NCBI GenBank assembly: GCA_937895705.1
Contig: CALBKM010000046.1
Location: 62,001-126,000 of the forward strand
Length of the DNA: 64,000 bases
DNA from: an uncultured Clostridia bacterium
GTDB taxonomy: Bacteria; Bacillota; Clostridia; Lachnospirales; Lachnospiraceae
Direction: 5' to 3'
The translations under genes were made by a program, and so were the position numbers. The notes beneath the pieces are model-generated. The model saw only the letters and a list, made by a program, of their open reading frames with translations. It searched no databases and had not been told where the DNA came from. Below, piece after piece: positions 52,521 to 61,994 of the stretch. Positions within the stretch are counted from its first letter, which is position 1. Every line of letters begins with the position of its first letter.

Positions 52521-53039
52521 TCAGTTTCTTCCCATCTTCTTATTTAAATCTACTCCCGCCCGCTTGCCTGCCATCCCTATCACATGCAGTAACGTATGAT
52601 AATACTCCGCCAGCGCCTCATATTCTTTGAACTCCTTTAAAATCGCGATGAGCAATCGCCCCGTTTCATAGCAGCCCCGGGTATACTCCTCACCGGTTGT
52701 CCCTAAAACATCCTCTTCCGCAGAAGATACATATCCTAAGCACAACGCCCACAACAGGTTGGCGATTGCCTCCGGAGTTCCTGCCTCCTCATAGGACCTT
52801 TGGTACTCCTCCAATGCCTGCTCCAAATAGTGTTTCATGGAAGCCCACTCATCCTGCTTTTCTATCGCATAGATTCGGCAGGAATATGCGTACCCTTTTG
52901 CAAAATGCTTTTCCTTCATCGCCGCTTTCGTACTTATAAACGGAAACATGTTCCGAACCACTGTAAGCTGCTCTTCAAAGTCCAGTTCTCCTGCCTTTAA
53001 ACGAAGCAACGGATTCCTGCCTGTTTTGTCATCATCCAT
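52521..53039 (-). CDS. Helical hypothetical protein (172 aa)
   Basis: An all-helical, acidic, cytosolic protein with TPR-like spacing of helices (HFAKGYAYSCRIYAIEK; YLEQALEEYQRSYEEAGTPE; AIANLLWALCLGYVSSAEED). No catalytic motif is seen, and I do not recognise a family. Conserved-looking ends (DKTGRNPLLRLKAGELDFEE) may be a domain start. A TATAAT box at 53105-53110 lies 66 bases upstream. It is first in a two-gene operon with the 49-residue protein. Confidence 0.72.
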   Translation of the reverse strand: MDDDKTGRNPLLRLKAGELDFEEQLTVVRNMFPFISTKAAMKEKHFAKGYAYSCRIYAIEKQDEWASMKHYLEQALEEYQRSYEEAGTPEAIANLLWALCLGYVSSAEEDVLGTTGEEYTRGCYETGRLLIAILKEFKEYEALAEYYHTLLHVIGMAGKRAGVDLNKKMGRN

Positions 53040-53245
53040 TCTGTCCTTCTCCTTACAACTGTGTCCTCTTTACCGCAACGCCCCATCGTTCTTTGTATGT
53101 ACACATTATATCGCCACACTCCCACAAAAAAAATGTCTGTTACAGCAAAATAACCCTCTCTATTTCGGTCTTTTCAGCAAAATATAATTTATTAGCCAAA
53201 CGCTCCCCGTCACAGGGTCATACTCCATTCCTTCCGACATAAAAA

Positions 53246-53271
53246 ACACCCTGACGTTTCCGCCGGGGTGT
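53246..53271 (-). terminator. Terminator of the MATE-ABC-XRE operon
   Basis: On the minus strand ACACCC...GGGTGT followed by TTTTTATG. Confidence 0.75.
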
Positions 53272-53287
53272 CACCTTGATGCTTCCG

Positions 53288-53803
53288 CTATCTCTCTTTA
53301 TTTTTATACGCGTTATAGGCTTCAATATCAATCACATTATCCGCTAACATCTGCTCGGACCAAAGCTGCAGTGTCTCTACCGTAATGGATATTTTCTCCA
53401 GTTCCTCCTGAATATGGATAAAGTCTTTAATTTCTTCCCCCTCAATTCTACCGTCGGCGGTAATCTCTATGAGACGCTCCTGCTTCTTGTGCATGGAATT
53501 TAAGGAAGCAAGCATTTCCAGTATAATCTGGGAAAGATCCTTGATTTTAATTTCCGGTACGTATTGCTTCCCGATGGGGCATTCGTTGGCACAATAATGA
53601 TTGCACAGATTCGGCATCTTGTACGCCTCCGACATGAGCAATACCTCATCCGGATGCGGCAGAGACTTTTCGCTTTCAATTTTCTCGATACGCTCCGCCG
53701 GCATTGTCTCCAAAAGCTCGCTTGCCTTTTCTCTGGATAATCCCAGCTCCTCTCGCCGAAGCTGATAGATGTTTTTATTTTCTTTTATCGAAACTCGTCC
53801 CAT
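53288..53803 (-). CDS. HTH protein with cysteine-rich segment
   Basis: Residues 12-70 form an XRE-like helix-turn-helix (YQLRREELGLSREKASELLE, then ERIEKIESEKSLPHPDEVLL). It is followed by CNHYCANECPIGK (four Cys or His), possibly a metal site, and a helical coiled coil to residue 171. The type is recurrent in Lachnospiraceae, usually annotated only as HTH protein. It lies 3 bases after the ABC exporter gene and may regulate that operon. Confidence 0.85.
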   Translation of the reverse strand: MGRVSIKENKNIYQLRREELGLSREKASELLETMPAERIEKIESEKSLPHPDEVLLMSEAYKMPNLCNHYCANECPIGKQYVPEIKIKDLSQIILEMLASLNSMHKKQERLIEITADGRIEGEEIKDFIHIQEELEKISITVETLQLWSEQMLADNVIDIEAYNAYKNKER

Positions 53804-53806
53804 AAT

Positions 53807-55627
53807 TTATCCCTCCAATGCTTTCCCGAACTGTGTCTCATAAAGTTCGGTATATGTACCGCCTGCCTTTACCAAATCGGAATGTACGCCTCGTTCTGCG
53901 ATGACACCGTCTTTAACAACCAGAATCTCATCTGCGGCAAGAATCGTAGACAAACGGTGGGCAATCAGAATACTGGTTCTGGAATGAATAATCGGATCAA
54001 TGGCTTCCTGAATCTTGCTCTCGGAGATGGAGTCCAGCGCCGAGGTTGCTTCGTCAAAAATAAACAACGCCGGATTCTTTAACAACACACGGGCAATGGA
54101 AATACGTTGTTTTTCACCGCCGGACAGCTTTAAACCACGGTTTCCTACCACTGCATCCAGACCCTTTTCCTGGTTCTGTATAAACTCATAAATGTTCGCT
54201 TTTTTACAAGCATCGATTAACTCTTCCTCCGTTGCATCCGGCTTCGCATACAAAAGGTTTTCACGAATCGTTCCGTTAAACAGGTAGGTCTCCTGGCTAA
54301 CGATACCGATGTTTTCCCGCAGAAAATCCAGATCCAGCTTTCGCACATCCACACCGTCAAAGGTCACCTGGCCGTCGCACACATCATACAAACGAGGAAT
54401 CAGATTGATAATGGTACTCTTACCGGAACCGGACGGTCCCACAATGGCAATACTGTGTCCGCTCTTTAATTCAAAATTAATATCCTTTAATATCTTTCGC
54501 TCCGGCGTATAAGAAAACTCTACCCCACGGAACTCCACATTGCCTTCCGCACTTTTCGGAACAATGGCGTCTTCGGCATTTTGAATCTCCACAGGCATAT
54601 CAAAATACTCAAAAATCCTGGTAAACAATGCCATAGAGCGAATCCATTCCACTTGGATATTAAGCAATGAATTTACCGGGCCGTACATTCTTCCAAGAAG
54701 GGCTACCAGCACGGTAATGTCACCTACGGAAAGGTTCGCATCATATTTCATCATAAGAATACCGCCCACCAGATATAAAAGCATCGGTCCCACACTGGAA
54801 AACGTACTGATTACCACACGGAACCAACGCCCCGCCATGCTCTCCTTTATGTGTAGCTGAATCATCCGTTTATTTGCCTTCTCATAACGGTCATACTCGT
54901 ACTCTTCCTTACCGAACAACTTTACCAGAAGCTGGCCGCTGACGGATAAGGTCTCGTTTAAAATTCCGTTAATTTTATCGTTACATTCCTGAGCTTCCCG
55001 GGTCAATGTCCATCGGGTCTTGCCCGCCCATCTGGTAGGAATCGTAAACAACGGAATCACAAGCACACCCACCGTTGCCAAAATCCAGTTCTCACGGTAC
55101 ATAATCACAACCGCACAAATTAATGTGATGGAGTTGGACAAAATTGAGGTAAATGTACTGGTAATGACACGTTCCACTCCGGAAATATCACTGGTCATAC
55201 GGGTAATGATGTCTCCCTGATTGTTGGACGTAAAAAAGTTCTGGGACATTTTCTGCAGATGTTTAAACATCTTGTTACGAATGTCAAACGTAATATGCTG
55301 GGCAATCCAGTTGTTCAAGTAACTCTCTGCCACCTGAATCAGGTTGGAACCCAGACTCACACCAAGCGACGCCACTATCAGGATAATCAGCATCTTCATA
55401 TTTTTTCCGATTAAACCTTCATCAATAATGCGTCCCGTCAAAACAGACGGCAAAAGCCCCAGCACGGAAGACAGCACAATACAGCCCAATACGATCAGCA
55501 ACTGTTTCCAATACGGTACCAAATAAGAAAAAATACGCTTTAATAAAGACAACGTAACCTTCGGCTTATTCGCCTTTTCCTCTTCCGTTAAATATCCGCG
55601 CCCCATCGGGCCTCCCATTGGTGGCAT
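53807..55627 (-). CDS. ABC transporter, permease and ATPase fused (MsbA/LmrA type)
   Basis: A 606-residue half-transporter. Six membrane helices span about 35-320 (YLVPYWKQLLIVLGCIVLSS is the first). The ATPase has Walker A AIVGPSGSGKSTIIN, signature LKLSGGEKQRISIARVLL, Walker B ALFIFDEATSALD and switch IAHRLS. Homodimers export lipids or drugs. The N-terminus is methionine- and glycine-rich (MPPMGGPMGRGYLTEEEKA). The start at 55627 follows GAGAGGAG; the longer frame overlaps the MATE gene. Confidence 0.94.
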   Translation of the reverse strand: MPPMGGPMGRGYLTEEEKANKPKVTLSLLKRIFSYLVPYWKQLLIVLGCIVLSSVLGLLPSVLTGRIIDEGLIGKNMKMLIILIVASLGVSLGSNLIQVAESYLNNWIAQHITFDIRNKMFKHLQKMSQNFFTSNNQGDIITRMTSDISGVERVITSTFTSILSNSITLICAVVIMYRENWILATVGVLVIPLFTIPTRWAGKTRWTLTREAQECNDKINGILNETLSVSGQLLVKLFGKEEYEYDRYEKANKRMIQLHIKESMAGRWFRVVISTFSSVGPMLLYLVGGILMMKYDANLSVGDITVLVALLGRMYGPVNSLLNIQVEWIRSMALFTRIFEYFDMPVEIQNAEDAIVPKSAEGNVEFRGVEFSYTPERKILKDINFELKSGHSIAIVGPSGSGKSTIINLIPRLYDVCDGQVTFDGVDVRKLDLDFLRENIGIVSQETYLFNGTIRENLLYAKPDATEEELIDACKKANIYEFIQNQEKGLDAVVGNRGLKLSGGEKQRISIARVLLKNPALFIFDEATSALDSISESKIQEAIDPIIHSRTSILIAHRLSTILAADEILVVKDGVIAERGVHSDLVKAGGTYTELYETQFGKALEG

Positions 55628-55647
55628 ACAAATACACTCCTCTCTTC

Positions 55648-57015
55648 TTACGCCCAATCATCTCTTGTTATATTATTGAGCCACTTCCCGCTCTTATAAT
55701 GCTTAATTACCCACGGCCACTTCACAAACTCATCGGTACATAGCAGGAAATATACTGCCATCACCGGCAATTTAAAAACAAACGCCGCCAGAAGTCCCAT
55801 CGGTATAGCGTAACACCACATATCAATGGTATCACAGATAAATCCAAACTTGCTGTCGCCTCCCGCACGGAAAATTCCAGCAATAAGAGACGTATTCACT
55901 GCCGTTCCCGAAATATAATACGAATTAATGATTAACATCCATTTCAAATACCCCAGTGCTGTCGGCGTCAATTCCGAAAACGTAGCGGAATACCACAACA
56001 CCGCCGGAGAAGCCAAAAGTACAATAATGCCACCGATGATACCGCTGATCACCGTCAACTTCATCATCTTTTTCGCACCGGACCTTGCACCCTCCAAATC
56101 ATTTTCACCGATAATCTTACCAATCAGAACACCGCCCGCACTGGCAATGCCGTAGCAGAAAATCGTACCGAAATTACGTACCACAACGGCAACGGCATTC
56201 GCCGCAACCGCATCGTCACTGATATTTCCGATGATAGCAGCATACATGGAAAACGCCACTCCCCAGACGATATCATTCCCCAGCGCCGGCAAAGACAGAC
56301 GCACAAAGTCCTTAAACAGCACCTTGTTCTTAATAAACATATAGGAAAGCTTCAGCTTCACGTCCTTACTTCGGGCCGACACAATAAAGCATCCGATAAG
56401 TTCAATCACGCGCGACGCAGAAGTCGCAATTGCCACACCCAATACTCCCAATTTCGGTGCACCGAACAATCCATAGATAAATACTGCGTTCAAACACACA
56501 TTTAACACAAATGTCATTATATTTAACACACTACAAATTGCCACCCGTTCGATACTTCGAAGTACCGCCAGATACACCTCGATGATGCCCCAGCAAAAAT
56601 AACTGATACTGATGACACGCAAATAATCCGCTCCCAACTCCGTAAGCCGCTCATTCTTTGTAAATATCCACATCATCTGTTTTGGAAAAACTGCTGCACA
56701 GAATGCAAAGGCGGTACAGAACACCATGGAAAACCGCATGGCGATTCCCTGCACCACATTGATTGCTTTCATATCCTTCTTACCGTAATACTGGGCGCAC
56801 AACATGGTAATGCCGGTTCCCAGCCCGTAAAACACGGAAAAAAGAATCGTCGCATACTGGGACGCCAATGACACTGCGGAGATGGAGTCCTGATCTACCG
56901 CACTAAGCATAATAACATCCGCAGAGCTCACCATGGAGCTTAACAAATTCTGTATTAAAATCGGAAGCACCAGCTTCCAAATCTGGCTGTAAAAAGCATC
57001 TTTTGTTTTAGTCAT
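55648..57015 (-). CDS. MATE family efflux transporter
   Basis: 455 residues with 12 membrane helices in two bundles; the start WKLVLPILIQNLLSSMVSSA, then DVIMLSAVDQDSISAVSLAS, is typical of MATE exchangers, which export drugs or metabolites in return for Na+ or H+. It is the first gene of an operon with an ABC exporter and an HTH protein, a grouping that suggests a joint efflux function. An AGAGGAAG site lies before the ATG. Confidence 0.93.
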   Translation of the reverse strand: MTKTKDAFYSQIWKLVLPILIQNLLSSMVSSADVIMLSAVDQDSISAVSLASQYATILFSVFYGLGTGITMLCAQYYGKKDMKAINVVQGIAMRFSMVFCTAFAFCAAVFPKQMMWIFTKNERLTELGADYLRVISISYFCWGIIEVYLAVLRSIERVAICSVLNIMTFVLNVCLNAVFIYGLFGAPKLGVLGVAIATSASRVIELIGCFIVSARSKDVKLKLSYMFIKNKVLFKDFVRLSLPALGNDIVWGVAFSMYAAIIGNISDDAVAANAVAVVVRNFGTIFCYGIASAGGVLIGKIIGENDLEGARSGAKKMMKLTVISGIIGGIIVLLASPAVLWYSATFSELTPTALGYLKWMLIINSYYISGTAVNTSLIAGIFRAGGDSKFGFICDTIDMWCYAIPMGLLAAFVFKLPVMAVYFLLCTDEFVKWPWVIKHYKSGKWLNNITRDDWA

Positions 57016-57054
57016 AACTTCTTCCTCTGCGATTTCGTACTAAATAAACACGCC

Positions 57055-57117
57055 TGCATCGTCTTCTCACTGTTCACTTTGTCTGCACACAACATCAGGG
57101 GCGGTACAAGTCCGCCC
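57055..57117. repeat. Intergenic repeat copy plus hairpin
   Basis: 57055-57086 matches the copy at 15108 in 28 of about 31 positions (TGCATCGTCTTCTCACTG and TTCACTTTGTCTGC). A hairpin, AGGGGCGG-ACTTGTA-CCGCCCCT on the minus strand, follows at about 57094-57117 and may end the EF-G transcript. Confidence 0.7.
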
Positions 57118-57212
57118 CTGTCCTTACTCCTTATTTTACCATAGCTGTGTCCTTCAAACAAGCCCCGAAGAATTTTATTCTCTATGGTTGTATCGGACAA
57201 TTTCTTAATAAC

Positions 57213-59279
57213 TTATGCATTTTCCTCCACTACTTTTGCCTGTACATCGGACGGTGCTGCCTCATAGCGGGTAAACTCGTAAGAATAATCACCGATACCC
57301 ATGGTCATGGAACGCAGGTCTGCCGAATATCCGCAAAGCTCTGCCATCGGTATCTCCGCCACAATTTCCTGCTTGTTATTGTGCAGGGCATTCATGCCGT
57401 ACACGCGCCCCCGTCTGCGGTTTAAGTCACCCATAATCTCTCCGGTATACTTCTCCGGCACCACAATCTTCATCGTTGCAATCGGCTCTAAAAGAATCGG
57501 TGTCGCACTTAAAATACCGTCCTTAAAGGCCTGACAAGTAGCGGTCTTAAAGGCCATTTCCGAAGAGTCTACGTCGTGGTAAGAACCGCCGGTCAGTGTT
57601 GCCTTGATGCCTACCACCGGATACCCCGCAAGCGGTCCTTCCTTTACACTGTCCGCAATTCCCTTTTCCACTGCCGGGAAGAAGTTCTTCGGCACAGCGC
57701 CGCCAAAAACATTTTCATGGAACTCGAAGGACTCCTCCAAATTTCCGGACGGTTCGAAATCAATAATCACGTGACCGTACTGGCCGTGTCCGCCGGACTG
57801 CTTTTTATACTTATGCTCTGCCGTTACCTTCTTACGAATGGTCTCACGGTAAGCCACGCGCGGCTTTGCAAGTTCCATTTCCACCTTATACCGTGCGGCA
57901 ATCTTACTTGCTGTCACTTCAAGGTGTTGCTCTCCGAGACCGTACAAGAGCGTCTGTCGGTTCTCCGGGTCGTTCACCGCCTTGATGGTCAAATCCTCCT
58001 CCATCATACGTGCTACTGCCTGGGACAATTTATCCTCATCCCCCTTATTCTTCGCACGGTATGCCCGATACTCATACGGCACGGAGGTCTTCGGCGGGTC
58101 GTAAATGACCGGAGTATCTTTCTCGGTCAAAGAGTCGCCGGTCAAAGTCTCGGTCAGCTTTGCCACCGCACCGATATCTCCCGCATAGAGCTCCTTCACC
58201 TCATACTGGGTCTTGCCCCTGAGTACATAAAGCTTTGCAATCTTTTCTTCACACTCTCTGTTCGGATTGTATACCGTATCGCCGGCCTTTAAGATACCGG
58301 AACAAACCTTAACCAAAGAGAATCTGCCGAGGAACGGGTCCGCAATGGTCTTAAACACCTTTGCCGTCATCGACTTATTGGCATCGTAATCCGCAGCAAA
58401 GGTATTGTCGGTCTTTGTATTGATGCCCACAAGGACACACTTATTCGGCGACGGAAAATACTTCTCCACCGCCTGCAACAGCATGGTAGTTCCCTGAGCA
58501 TGAAGTCCGGAACCGCACAGCACCGGCACCACCGTACAGTCGATAACACTGCTTCGAAGCGCTGCGGAAATCTCCGTCACGGTAAACTCCTCGCCGTTAA
58601 AATACTTCTCCATTAGGGCTTCGCTTGTCTCTGCCACTGCTTCCATAAGCAACTCTCTGTATTTATCTACGTACTCCTTGGAATAGTCCGGAATCGGACA
58701 TTCGTTGTATTCACTGTTCTTTGTAAAACGACGTCCCGCCATCTTTACCACATTGACAAAGCCCACAAACTTCTCGTTTTCACGAATCGGGGAATGGAAC
58801 GGTGCAATCCGCTTTCCGTACCGCTCGGTCAAATCTTCTACCACCTGACGGAAGCTGGCATTGTCCACATCCATATCGGTTACGAAGAAAATACGCGGAA
58901 TTTTATTACGTTCACAAAGCTCCCATGCCTTCTCCGTTCCCACTTCGATACCCTTTCGTGCGGACACCACAATCACCGCCGCATCACAGGCACTGACTGC
59001 TTCCTCCACTTCTCCCACAAAATCAAAATATCCCGGTGTATCCAGAAAATTAATCTTAATATCCTCCCAAATCACCGGCACCACCGAGGTACTGACCGAA
59101 CACAGACGCTTCGTTTCCTCCCGATCGTAATCACTGATGGTGTTTCCTTCCTCTACCTTGCCCTGGCGGGTGGTCAGCCCCGTGGTAAACGCAATCGCCT
59201 CCACAAGTGTCGTCTTACCCGCACCGCCGTGTCCCAGCACAGCCACGTTTCTAAGCTTCTCGTATTTGTAAGTATCCAT
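57213..59279 (-). CDS. Elongation factor G paralogue (EF-G-like)
   Basis: A 688-residue translational GTPase. G1 is VLGHGGAGKTTLVEA, G3 NFLDTPGYFDF, but G4 reads FFVTDMDVDN where NKxD is expected. Domain IV contains YKKQSGGHGQYGHVIIDFEP and the C-terminal domain EIMGDLNRRRGRVYGM, both as in EF-G. The degenerate G4 and shortened G domain place it with secondary EF-G paralogues rather than the main FusA; it is not next to rps genes. Function unknown; perhaps recycling or stress. The start at 59279 follows GGAGG. Confidence 0.9.
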   Translation of the reverse strand: MDTYKYEKLRNVAVLGHGGAGKTTLVEAIAFTTGLTTRQGKVEEGNTISDYDREETKRLCSVSTSVVPVIWEDIKINFLDTPGYFDFVGEVEEAVSACDAAVIVVSARKGIEVGTEKAWELCERNKIPRIFFVTDMDVDNASFRQVVEDLTERYGKRIAPFHSPIRENEKFVGFVNVVKMAGRRFTKNSEYNECPIPDYSKEYVDKYRELLMEAVAETSEALMEKYFNGEEFTVTEISAALRSSVIDCTVVPVLCGSGLHAQGTTMLLQAVEKYFPSPNKCVLVGINTKTDNTFAADYDANKSMTAKVFKTIADPFLGRFSLVKVCSGILKAGDTVYNPNRECEEKIAKLYVLRGKTQYEVKELYAGDIGAVAKLTETLTGDSLTEKDTPVIYDPPKTSVPYEYRAYRAKNKGDEDKLSQAVARMMEEDLTIKAVNDPENRQTLLYGLGEQHLEVTASKIAARYKVEMELAKPRVAYRETIRKKVTAEHKYKKQSGGHGQYGHVIIDFEPSGNLEESFEFHENVFGGAVPKNFFPAVEKGIADSVKEGPLAGYPVVGIKATLTGGSYHDVDSSEMAFKTATCQAFKDGILSATPILLEPIATMKIVVPEKYTGEIMGDLNRRRGRVYGMNALHNNKQEIVAEIPMAELCGYSADLRSMTMGIGDYSYEFTRYEAAPSDVQAKVVEENA

Positions 59280-59367
59280 AGCAACCTCCAATCCGTTATA
59301 ACGGTTCCCTTCTTAAACCTACTACAACCGCAACATGATGTTTTGCCATTTCTTAACACCTACCTAT

Positions 59368-59396
59368 ATTTTACTAAATACTCGGATGTTTTACAA
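59368..59396 (-). promoter_or_regulatory. Promoter of EF-G paralogue
   Basis: TTGTAA (59391-59396), 17 bp, TAAAAT (59368-59373) on the minus strand. Confidence 0.6.
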
Positions 59397-59432
59397 GAGT
59401 TTTCTTTGTATTTTGTATTTGTTTCTTTTTTG

Positions 59433-60119
59433 TCAAACAACAGTTTGTCCATTTTTCAGATGATAATCTTTATATGTTACTTTTAATTTGTGTTTTTCCT
59501 GCACTTTATTTTTCCTACCATACTTCCGCTTCAATTTTTTCGAAAGCTCACTTTTCTTCGTCTCCTTGTATCTTTGCTTCTTCCGTTTCTCCGCAACAAA
59601 CACATAATACCCGTCCTGTTCAAACACCTTTACTCCTCCGAATACCGAGGTAATCTTATTCCGATACCAGACAAGCCGTTTTGTCACCATAACGAGCTTC
59701 CCTCCCGGTACTAACTGCTTATAGCCATCCTCAATAAAGGCCTTCGCCACCGAGAAATCCGCATGATAGGGCGGATTCGAAAGAATCAGGGTAAATTCCT
59801 TGTCAGAGATTTCTTTAAAACCGTTGCTTTTCAGAACCCTGACTCCATTCAATCCATTCATCTCCAGATTCACCTTCGTCAATGCCAATGCCTCCTCCGA
59901 AATATCACTCATTACAACATGTTCTCCACCGATTTCTTTCGCAATAGAAATCCCTACCACGCCGTACCCACAGCCCAAATCCAGTACTTTATCGTGTTCC
60001 GTGACCTGCACCTTGGATAACATGAATAATGTTCCCTTATCTATGCTACTTGGTGAAAAATAATAATCACCGGTTTCAAGGACGATTTCCTGCCCGAAAA
60101 TCATTTCTTTGATTAACAT
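59433..60119 (-). CDS. RsmC-like class I methyltransferase with basic tail
   Basis: A 228-residue protein with motif I VLDLGCGYGVVGISIA, acidic VVMSDIS, and the NPPY motif ILSNPPYHADF that marks methylation of exocyclic amino groups, as in 16S rRNA guanine-N2 methyltransferases of the RsmC/RlmG type. After about residue 180 it is very basic (EKRKKQRYKETKKSELSKKL), probably for rRNA binding. It sits upstream of the EF-G paralogue on the same strand. The exact target base is not deducible. Confidence 0.9.
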   Translation of the reverse strand: MLIKEMIFGQEIVLETGDYYFSPSSIDKGTLFMLSKVQVTEHDKVLDLGCGYGVVGISIAKEIGGEHVVMSDISEEALALTKVNLEMNGLNGVRVLKSNGFKEISDKEFTLILSNPPYHADFSVAKAFIEDGYKQLVPGGKLVMVTKRLVWYRNKITSVFGGVKVFEQDGYYVFVAEKRKKQRYKETKKSELSKKLKRKYGRKNKVQEKHKLKVTYKDYHLKNGQTVV

Positions 60120-60207
60120 AAATCCACACCTTCTTCCTCAATTATTGCAAACACACATCTGCAAATACACCTGCTCTGAATCACCGTCCAACGCCATCAC
60201 TTACGAA

Positions 60208-60403
60208 AGAACAAAGAGTTTCGCCTGCGAAACTCTCGCGCCGCTTTTGCGCCGCATCTATGCGACATCTTCCTATGCAAAAGCGTGCGCAGTCTACACT
60301 CCGTTTCGGTCCGTCCAGTACCAACGTTCACCGGACGTTGTGGACCATAGCGGAGCGTTTTTTGCTCTATAGGAAATGCGCAATTTCCTATAGAGCAAGA
60401 AAA
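60208..60403. repeat. Composite palindromic repeat cluster
   Basis: This 344-base gap has no supported gene. From 60209 to 60276 it is nearly identical to 11122-11188. From about 60300 a second element (about 48 bases, 79% identical to 2343-2390) holds AACGTTC-ACC-GGACGTT inside outer arms CTCCG/CGGAG and GGTCC/GGACC. A 14-bp perfect hairpin, GCTCTATAGGAAAT / ATTTCCTATAGAGC, ends it at 60364-60396. Confidence 0.8.
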
Positions 60404-60433
60404 CCGGCCGTAGGAGCAAGCTCCCCGACCGGT
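60402..60433 (-). terminator. Terminator after the GNAT gene
   Basis: On the minus strand ACCGGTCGGGGAGC, TTGC, TCCTACGGCCGGTTTTC; strong stem with a short T run. Confidence 0.7.
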
Positions 60434-60463
60434 TGTAACTTCTCTCGGTAAATAAACCGACTC

Positions 60464-61210
60464 TTATTTGTGAATATAGATCCTAGACGGTTCATCCTCA
60501 CCGTCTCCCTGCGCCATGCACAGGAATTCCCAGCCGTACCGCTCATAAAAGGAAGTATGGTCTGTCAAAAGGTAAATCGGCGTAACGCCCTTTGCCTTCA
60601 TATCTTCTACTACCATATCAAGAAGCTTTCCTGCAATGCCCTGACAACGGTACGCCTCTTCCGTATACACCGCGCACACATTCGGTGCAAGGTCCTTACG
60701 ATCATGAAAATCGTTGTCAATGACACCGAGACCGGCTACAATATTCTCACCATCCATGCATAGGTACCAACCGTTCTTCGTTGCTCCGGAAAGATAATCC
60801 TCCATGCATGCAAGGTACGCCTCCTCCGGAATCCCCCACTTCTCGTGGAACCACTTTGCTGCCGTCTCTTTCAACTCCGGTTGAAGTTTTAAATCAATAT
60901 ACTCATATTCACTCATGTCATTCCTCCGCGTATTCTCTGCAATATTCTGTGTACGTTGTTCTCTGATAATCCTTTGGATACTTTTCTCCGAAAGGGCATA
61001 TTCGGTCGCCAACTCCTGCACCGGCGCACCCGCAAGATACTTTACAAAAATCTCCCGGTTTCTGAGATCCAGTATCTGTTTTGTATCCGTTCCGCTGCCC
61101 CAATCCGACTTCTCTTTCGCCGGTATGTAGACACTTTGTCCGTTCACATATTGCTGAACCGCTTCCAATAACTCCTTTGGCAGAATCTCTTCCGCACGTA
61201 AATAGCTCAT
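60464..61210 (-). CDS. Fusion of Mor/CD3324-type HTH and GNAT acetyltransferase
   Basis: Residues 1-95 (MSYLRAEEILPKELLEAVQQ, then YVNGQSVYIPAKE and a helix-turn-helix ELATEYALSEKSIQRIIREQ) match small CD3324-type proteins related to the Mor activator. From about 110 a GNAT domain follows, with the acetyl-CoA loop RCQGIAGKLLDMV and YLLTDHTSFYERYGWEF. The fusion suggests a regulator tied to acetyl transfer, perhaps in resistance. The start at 61210 follows AGGAGG by 8 bases; the frame is open to 61246. Confidence 0.85.
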   Translation of the reverse strand: MSYLRAEEILPKELLEAVQQYVNGQSVYIPAKEKSDWGSGTDTKQILDLRNREIFVKYLAGAPVQELATEYALSEKSIQRIIREQRTQNIAENTRRNDMSEYEYIDLKLQPELKETAAKWFHEKWGIPEEAYLACMEDYLSGATKNGWYLCMDGENIVAGLGVIDNDFHDRKDLAPNVCAVYTEEAYRCQGIAGKLLDMVVEDMKAKGVTPIYLLTDHTSFYERYGWEFLCMAQGDGEDEPSRIYIHK

Positions 61211-61394
61211 TTCAAATCCTCCTAAAAGTAATCTTCCGGGATTCATCTGAGCTCACATATTCGTTTTATAAGCTCAGACTACTGAGCAATAACATATTTT
61301 CTCATACGCAAACTCCTCCTTTTGAGTTTATTATACAAGCTGACACTTCGGAACGCAACCTCACGTTTTCTTCGAAACATGTTTGCGCCTTCTC

Positions 61395-61964
61395 TTAGTA
61401 ATACATATTAAACCCTGTCTCAAGCACTTTTGCATAGGTTTCTCCGGCCGTCTCCAGCGCCGGAAGAATATAATCCTTATTGTAGCGCACCACCGGAATC
61501 CGGTCGTAGGCGCGCATTCCCATGTGATTCAGCCCTCGTTCCAGTTGTGTCAGACACTCCAGAGTTCCGCGGCCGGTTCCTCCTGCACATGCCATAAGAA
61601 TACACCGCTTCTCTGCCAAAGAATGATTCACCGTGGCATCACATCTGCGTAACCGGTCAAAGAATGCCTTCATGCATTCCGTCATATCCGACCAATATAC
61701 TGCGCTGATCCAAACGATTCCGTCCGCCTCCGAAAGGGATTTGTAAATGTCCGCGAAATCATCTCGGATTATACAGGTACCGTTCTTATTACAGGTTCCC
61801 CATCCGTTTCCGCAGGCTCTGCAATGCTCCAGATTTCTTTTGTTTAAATGAATTTCCTCGACTTCAGCCCCTGCGTTTGTCAAACCTTTTATAAACTGCT
61901 CCTTGGCAGAAGCGGTCAAACCGTCTACATTTGGGCTTGACCAGATGACTGCGACTTTACTCAT
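61395..61964 (-). CDS. NADPH-dependent FMN reductase-like flavoprotein
   Basis: A 189-residue flavodoxin-fold protein: VIWSSPNVDGLTASAKEQFI is the FMN loop, GIVWISAVYWSDMTECMKAF the second contact, and MACAGGTGRGT the third. A cysteine cluster CRACGNGWGTCNKNGTC in the middle is typical of iron-sulfur-flavoprotein-like reductases of anaerobes. It probably transfers electrons to metals, quinones or an unknown partner. Start supported by AAAGGAG. Confidence 0.9.
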   Translation of the reverse strand: MSKVAVIWSSPNVDGLTASAKEQFIKGLTNAGAEVEEIHLNKRNLEHCRACGNGWGTCNKNGTCIIRDDFADIYKSLSEADGIVWISAVYWSDMTECMKAFFDRLRRCDATVNHSLAEKRCILMACAGGTGRGTLECLTQLERGLNHMGMRAYDRIPVVRYNKDYILPALETAGETYAKVLETGFNMYY

Positions 61965-61994
61965 TTTCTTCGTCTCCTTTCATTCTTTATATGA

